Assembly: GCA_964019425.1 (NCBI GenBank)
Contig: OZ025784.1
Span: 620,001-684,000 of the forward strand
Direction: 5' to 3'
From: Flectonema sp. DT1601
Taxonomy: Eukaryota; Euglenozoa; Diplonemea; Diplonemida; Diplonemidae
DNA length: 64,000 bases
Shown: piece after piece, positions 62,465 through 64,000 of the stretch
Layout: every line of letters starts with the position of its first letter
How positions within the stretch are numbered: position 1 is the stretch's first letter
The notes under the pieces: model-generated
Told to the model about the DNA's origin: nothing
The model's input: the letters and a program-made list of their open reading frames with translations, nothing else
Databases searched by the model: none
Translations under genes and position numbers: made by a program

Positions 62465-63190
62465 TCATTCGGTTGCCTGTTGCCGTTTTCTCTCGACTCT
62501 CATTTCCGCAATTAGAACAAGTTGTCTGCCAGCAGCGATTCCAAAAGCAGATATCACTAAATACGGAGACAAGGCTAGATGACTGTTTGCAGAATACCAA
62601 AATAAAATAGCTAAAAGTAAAATCATGTTTGAAATAGTCATTCCTACCTGATACAGTTGACAAGCAAGAGAACTGCGACCAGCGATGAATGAACAGTAGC
62701 TGGCTGAACCTATCTCCACAATTATGGCTGAAAAGGTGCACATTCTAAGTGACTGAACGGGTAAGAAAGAAAGACTAATTGCGATAAACATGACTAGCAG
62801 GTGATGAGTCAATAATATAAGGTCAGGGGTATTAAAAAATAATAAGAAATCCTTCGCCATGATACCAAACATCGCACCAAAGACGTGAACATCACACTGA
62901 GTACGACTCTCAAACATCAACATTTCAAAACCGACTCCCTCCATCATCAAAATTGATGAATCAACAGAAGCATAAACCAACGCAATCGGAGCCCACGTTC
63001 CAGTTATCCAAGCATTAGCCTTGTAAGCCCAAGGCGGAACAACCTCTTTATAGTGTCGAGGTACCGGCTTTCCCCTACTCACCCAATCTCTTTGAAATGC
63101 AACAGACGCTATAAACGTTGCGATACCAGCGACTACCGCTCCTTCACTAAAAGCTGACTGATATGTAGATGATATCGAAGTGGGTAACAT
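62465..63190 (-). CDS. Multi-pass membrane protein, TLC domain-like
   Basis: The 241-residue product from the ATG at 63190 has about six membrane helices. The middle carries the paired motif DFLLFFNTPDLILLTHHLLVM, close to the 'D...HH' core of TLC (TRAM-LAG1-CLN8) proteins, which act in lipid sensing or ceramide synthesis in the ER. The Lag1 motif of true ceramide synthases (HDxxD) is not visible, so a TMEM56/CLN8-like role is more likely than synthase activity. The C-terminus is basic (EMRVERKRQQ). The frame runs up to 63349 through a tandem 35-bp repeat, but a CTCTCTCTCACAAG acceptor sits 20 bases before 63190, so I use that start. Confidence 0.75.
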   Translation of the reverse strand: MLPTSISSTYQSAFSEGAVVAGIATFIASVAFQRDWVSRGKPVPRHYKEVVPPWAYKANAWITGTWAPIALVYASVDSSILMMEGVGFEMLMFESRTQCDVHVFGAMFGIMAKDFLLFFNTPDLILLTHHLLVMFIAISLSFLPVQSLRMCTFSAIIVEIGSASYCSFIAGRSSLACQLYQVGMTISNMILLLAILFWYSANSHLALSPYLVISAFGIAAGRQLVLIAEMRVERKRQQATE

Positions 63191-63210
63191 AATTGAGTAA
63201 CGTATTAGAC

Positions 63211-63230
63211 CTTGTGAGAGAGAGTGATGG
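63211..63230 (-). promoter_or_regulatory. Probable trans-splice acceptor of the TLC-like gene
   Basis: Minus strand CACTCTCTCTCACAAG, 20 bases before the ATG at 63190. Confidence 0.5.
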
Positions 63231-63503
63231 TTTAATAATTGTAGACAAGACACAAGTTTAGCGTCCCCACATGCCCTGAAGGGGTTAATTTGATACCGCA
63301 TTCTTAAGCTCTGAAGGGGGTAATTTGATACTGCATTTTCAAGCTTCAAGGGGGGAAAAAAAAACTACTAAAAAACAATCAATATTTTTAAAAAAATCAA
63401 GACTAAAAAGAACAATACAAAAAAAAAAAAAGAGTGAATAATGTACAAAATTTTATATATCTAAAAAAAGAAAAAAAGTGGAATTTTCTAACAGAAAAAA
63501 AAA
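63231..63503. other. Intergenic, TLC-like gene to right-edge coiled-coil gene
   Basis: Contains two tandem 35-bp units at 63276-63346 and A-rich DNA after them. No gene. Confidence 0.5.
63276..63346. repeat. Two tandem 35-bp units with a TAATTTGATAC core
   Basis: CTGAAGGGGTTAATTTGATA and CTGAAGGGGGTAATTTGATA each lead a unit ending in AAGCT. Similar single motifs occur at 26425 and 27783. Confidence 0.65.
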
Positions 63504-64000
63504 CTAACTGATACTCATTTTTATTAAATCGACCAGGTAGGCAGTCTTGGCCTGTAATTCTTCGTTTGTTGAGGTAGTCTCTAGAGTGTCTTGAAGAGAA
63601 CGAAGTTGACCCATCACCCAGCTGCTGCTACGAGCGACGTTGCCCAATTCGATGGCGATATTACTGACAGGGACAGGAGGGGCTAAGCGAGCTGGAATAG
63701 AAGCTTCGAGATCGTGGAAAGCATCTCTCAATGAATCAGACTCCAGCATCGCGAGGTCCTTTTCTTGTAGTGCAGAGGCAAGCTTTACTTTAATATCAGT
63801 GTCGTTCTGTGTTAAGTTATCAATGGCTTGTTGTGCTTTTGTGTTTGCTTCCGTCAAAACAATATTCTGAGTCTCCAATGCGTTGATCAGCTCTTCCATT
63901 TCTGAACACTTCCCTATCATACTTTCTAAGTACGTATCTTTCACATTCAATTCCTGACTCAGTCGAGTCTGAACTTCAGCATCAGAAGAAATAGTATCCG
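63504..64000 (-). CDS. Coiled-coil protein, N-terminus beyond window
   Basis: The open frame runs in from the right edge (64000) and ends at 63504, about 165 codons. It has no ATG of its own near the edge and continues upstream, so only the C-terminus is present. Residues from the edge to about 95 show heptad-like spacing of Leu/Ile/Val with charged residues (MEELINALETQNIVLTEANT, IKVKLASALQEKDLAMLESD), a coiled coil. The end is a Pro-containing linker and a second helix (SWVMGQLRSLQDTLE, ELQAKTAYLVDLIKMSIS). No family recognised; a structural, tethering or motor-tail protein is possible. Confidence 0.75.
   Translation of the reverse strand, partial: DTISSDAEVQTRLSQELNVKDTYLESMIGKCSEMEELINALETQNIVLTEANTKAQQAIDNLTQNDTDIKVKLASALQEKDLAMLESDSLRDAFHDLEASIPARLAPPVPVSNIAIELGNVARSSSWVMGQLRSLQDTLETTSTNEELQAKTAYLVDLIKMSIS

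Noticed and set aside
63191-63349. N-terminal 53-residue extension of the TLC-like protein
   Set aside because: It is encoded by a 35-bp tandem repeat and lies upstream of a strong CTCTCTCTCACAAG acceptor.

Overview
The window is nuclear DNA from a protist, most likely a euglenozoan and probably a diplonemid or close relative. Every protein gene I can support (23 calls) lies on the minus strand over the whole 64 kb. Many starts are preceded, on the minus strand, by a polypyrimidine tract and an AG a few bases before the ATG, the expected layout of spliced-leader trans-splicing from polycistronic transcripts. Unlike typical kinetoplastids, at least seven genes also carry ordinary cis introns: GTATGT, GTATGA, GTTTGT, GTATTT or GTGTGT donors, CAG acceptors, 60-160 nt long. 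All three standard stop codons are used. Intergenic DNA is full of A and T runs of 15-36 nt. The diplonemid assignment is inference; nothing here names the species.

Layout. 1-20 kb is dense: a partial secreted repeat protein (runs off the left edge), a small orphan, a 2OG-Fe(II) oxygenase, a tiny two-exon membrane protein, tryptophanyl-tRNA synthetase, a metacaspase homologue, ribosome biogenesis factor NSA2, a zinc-ribbon/SPRY-like protein, a PARN/PNLDC1-type deadenylase with a C-terminal membrane anchor, and a four-exon USP7-type deubiquitinase. 20-36 kb holds a 1128-residue cysteine-rich surface protein, a DUF4116 protein, a 1860-residue Sec16, an RPA12-like RNA polymerase subunit and a degenerate Nudix protein. 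35.7-42.5 kb is a satellite of 53 tandem copies of a 128-bp unit; it appears to lie inside the last intron of the UPF3 gene that follows. 43-64 kb is sparser: an orphan with a possible PH-like region, a calcineurin B-like protein, an antisense retroelement fossil, two diverged DOMON membrane proteins, an Alba-PP2C fusion, a TLC-like membrane protein and a partial coiled-coil protein at the right edge.

The genes are not one pathway. They are mostly housekeeping: RNA decay (UPF3, PARN-like), translation and ribosome assembly (TrpRS, NSA2), transcription (RPA12-like), secretion (Sec16), ubiquitin and phosphatase signalling (USP7, PP2C, calcineurin B), plus four secreted or surface proteins. The most unusual items are the satellite inside a probable UPF3 intron, the Alba-PP2C fusion, the Sec16 with a WW domain and about 25 DPF motifs, and a metacaspase whose catalytic cysteine position is alanine. 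Several open frames have no ATG of their own; exon joining moved their starts (NSA2, USP7, metacaspase, PP2C, calcineurin B, RPA12-like), and the joins below were made by phase and family homology, without transcript data.
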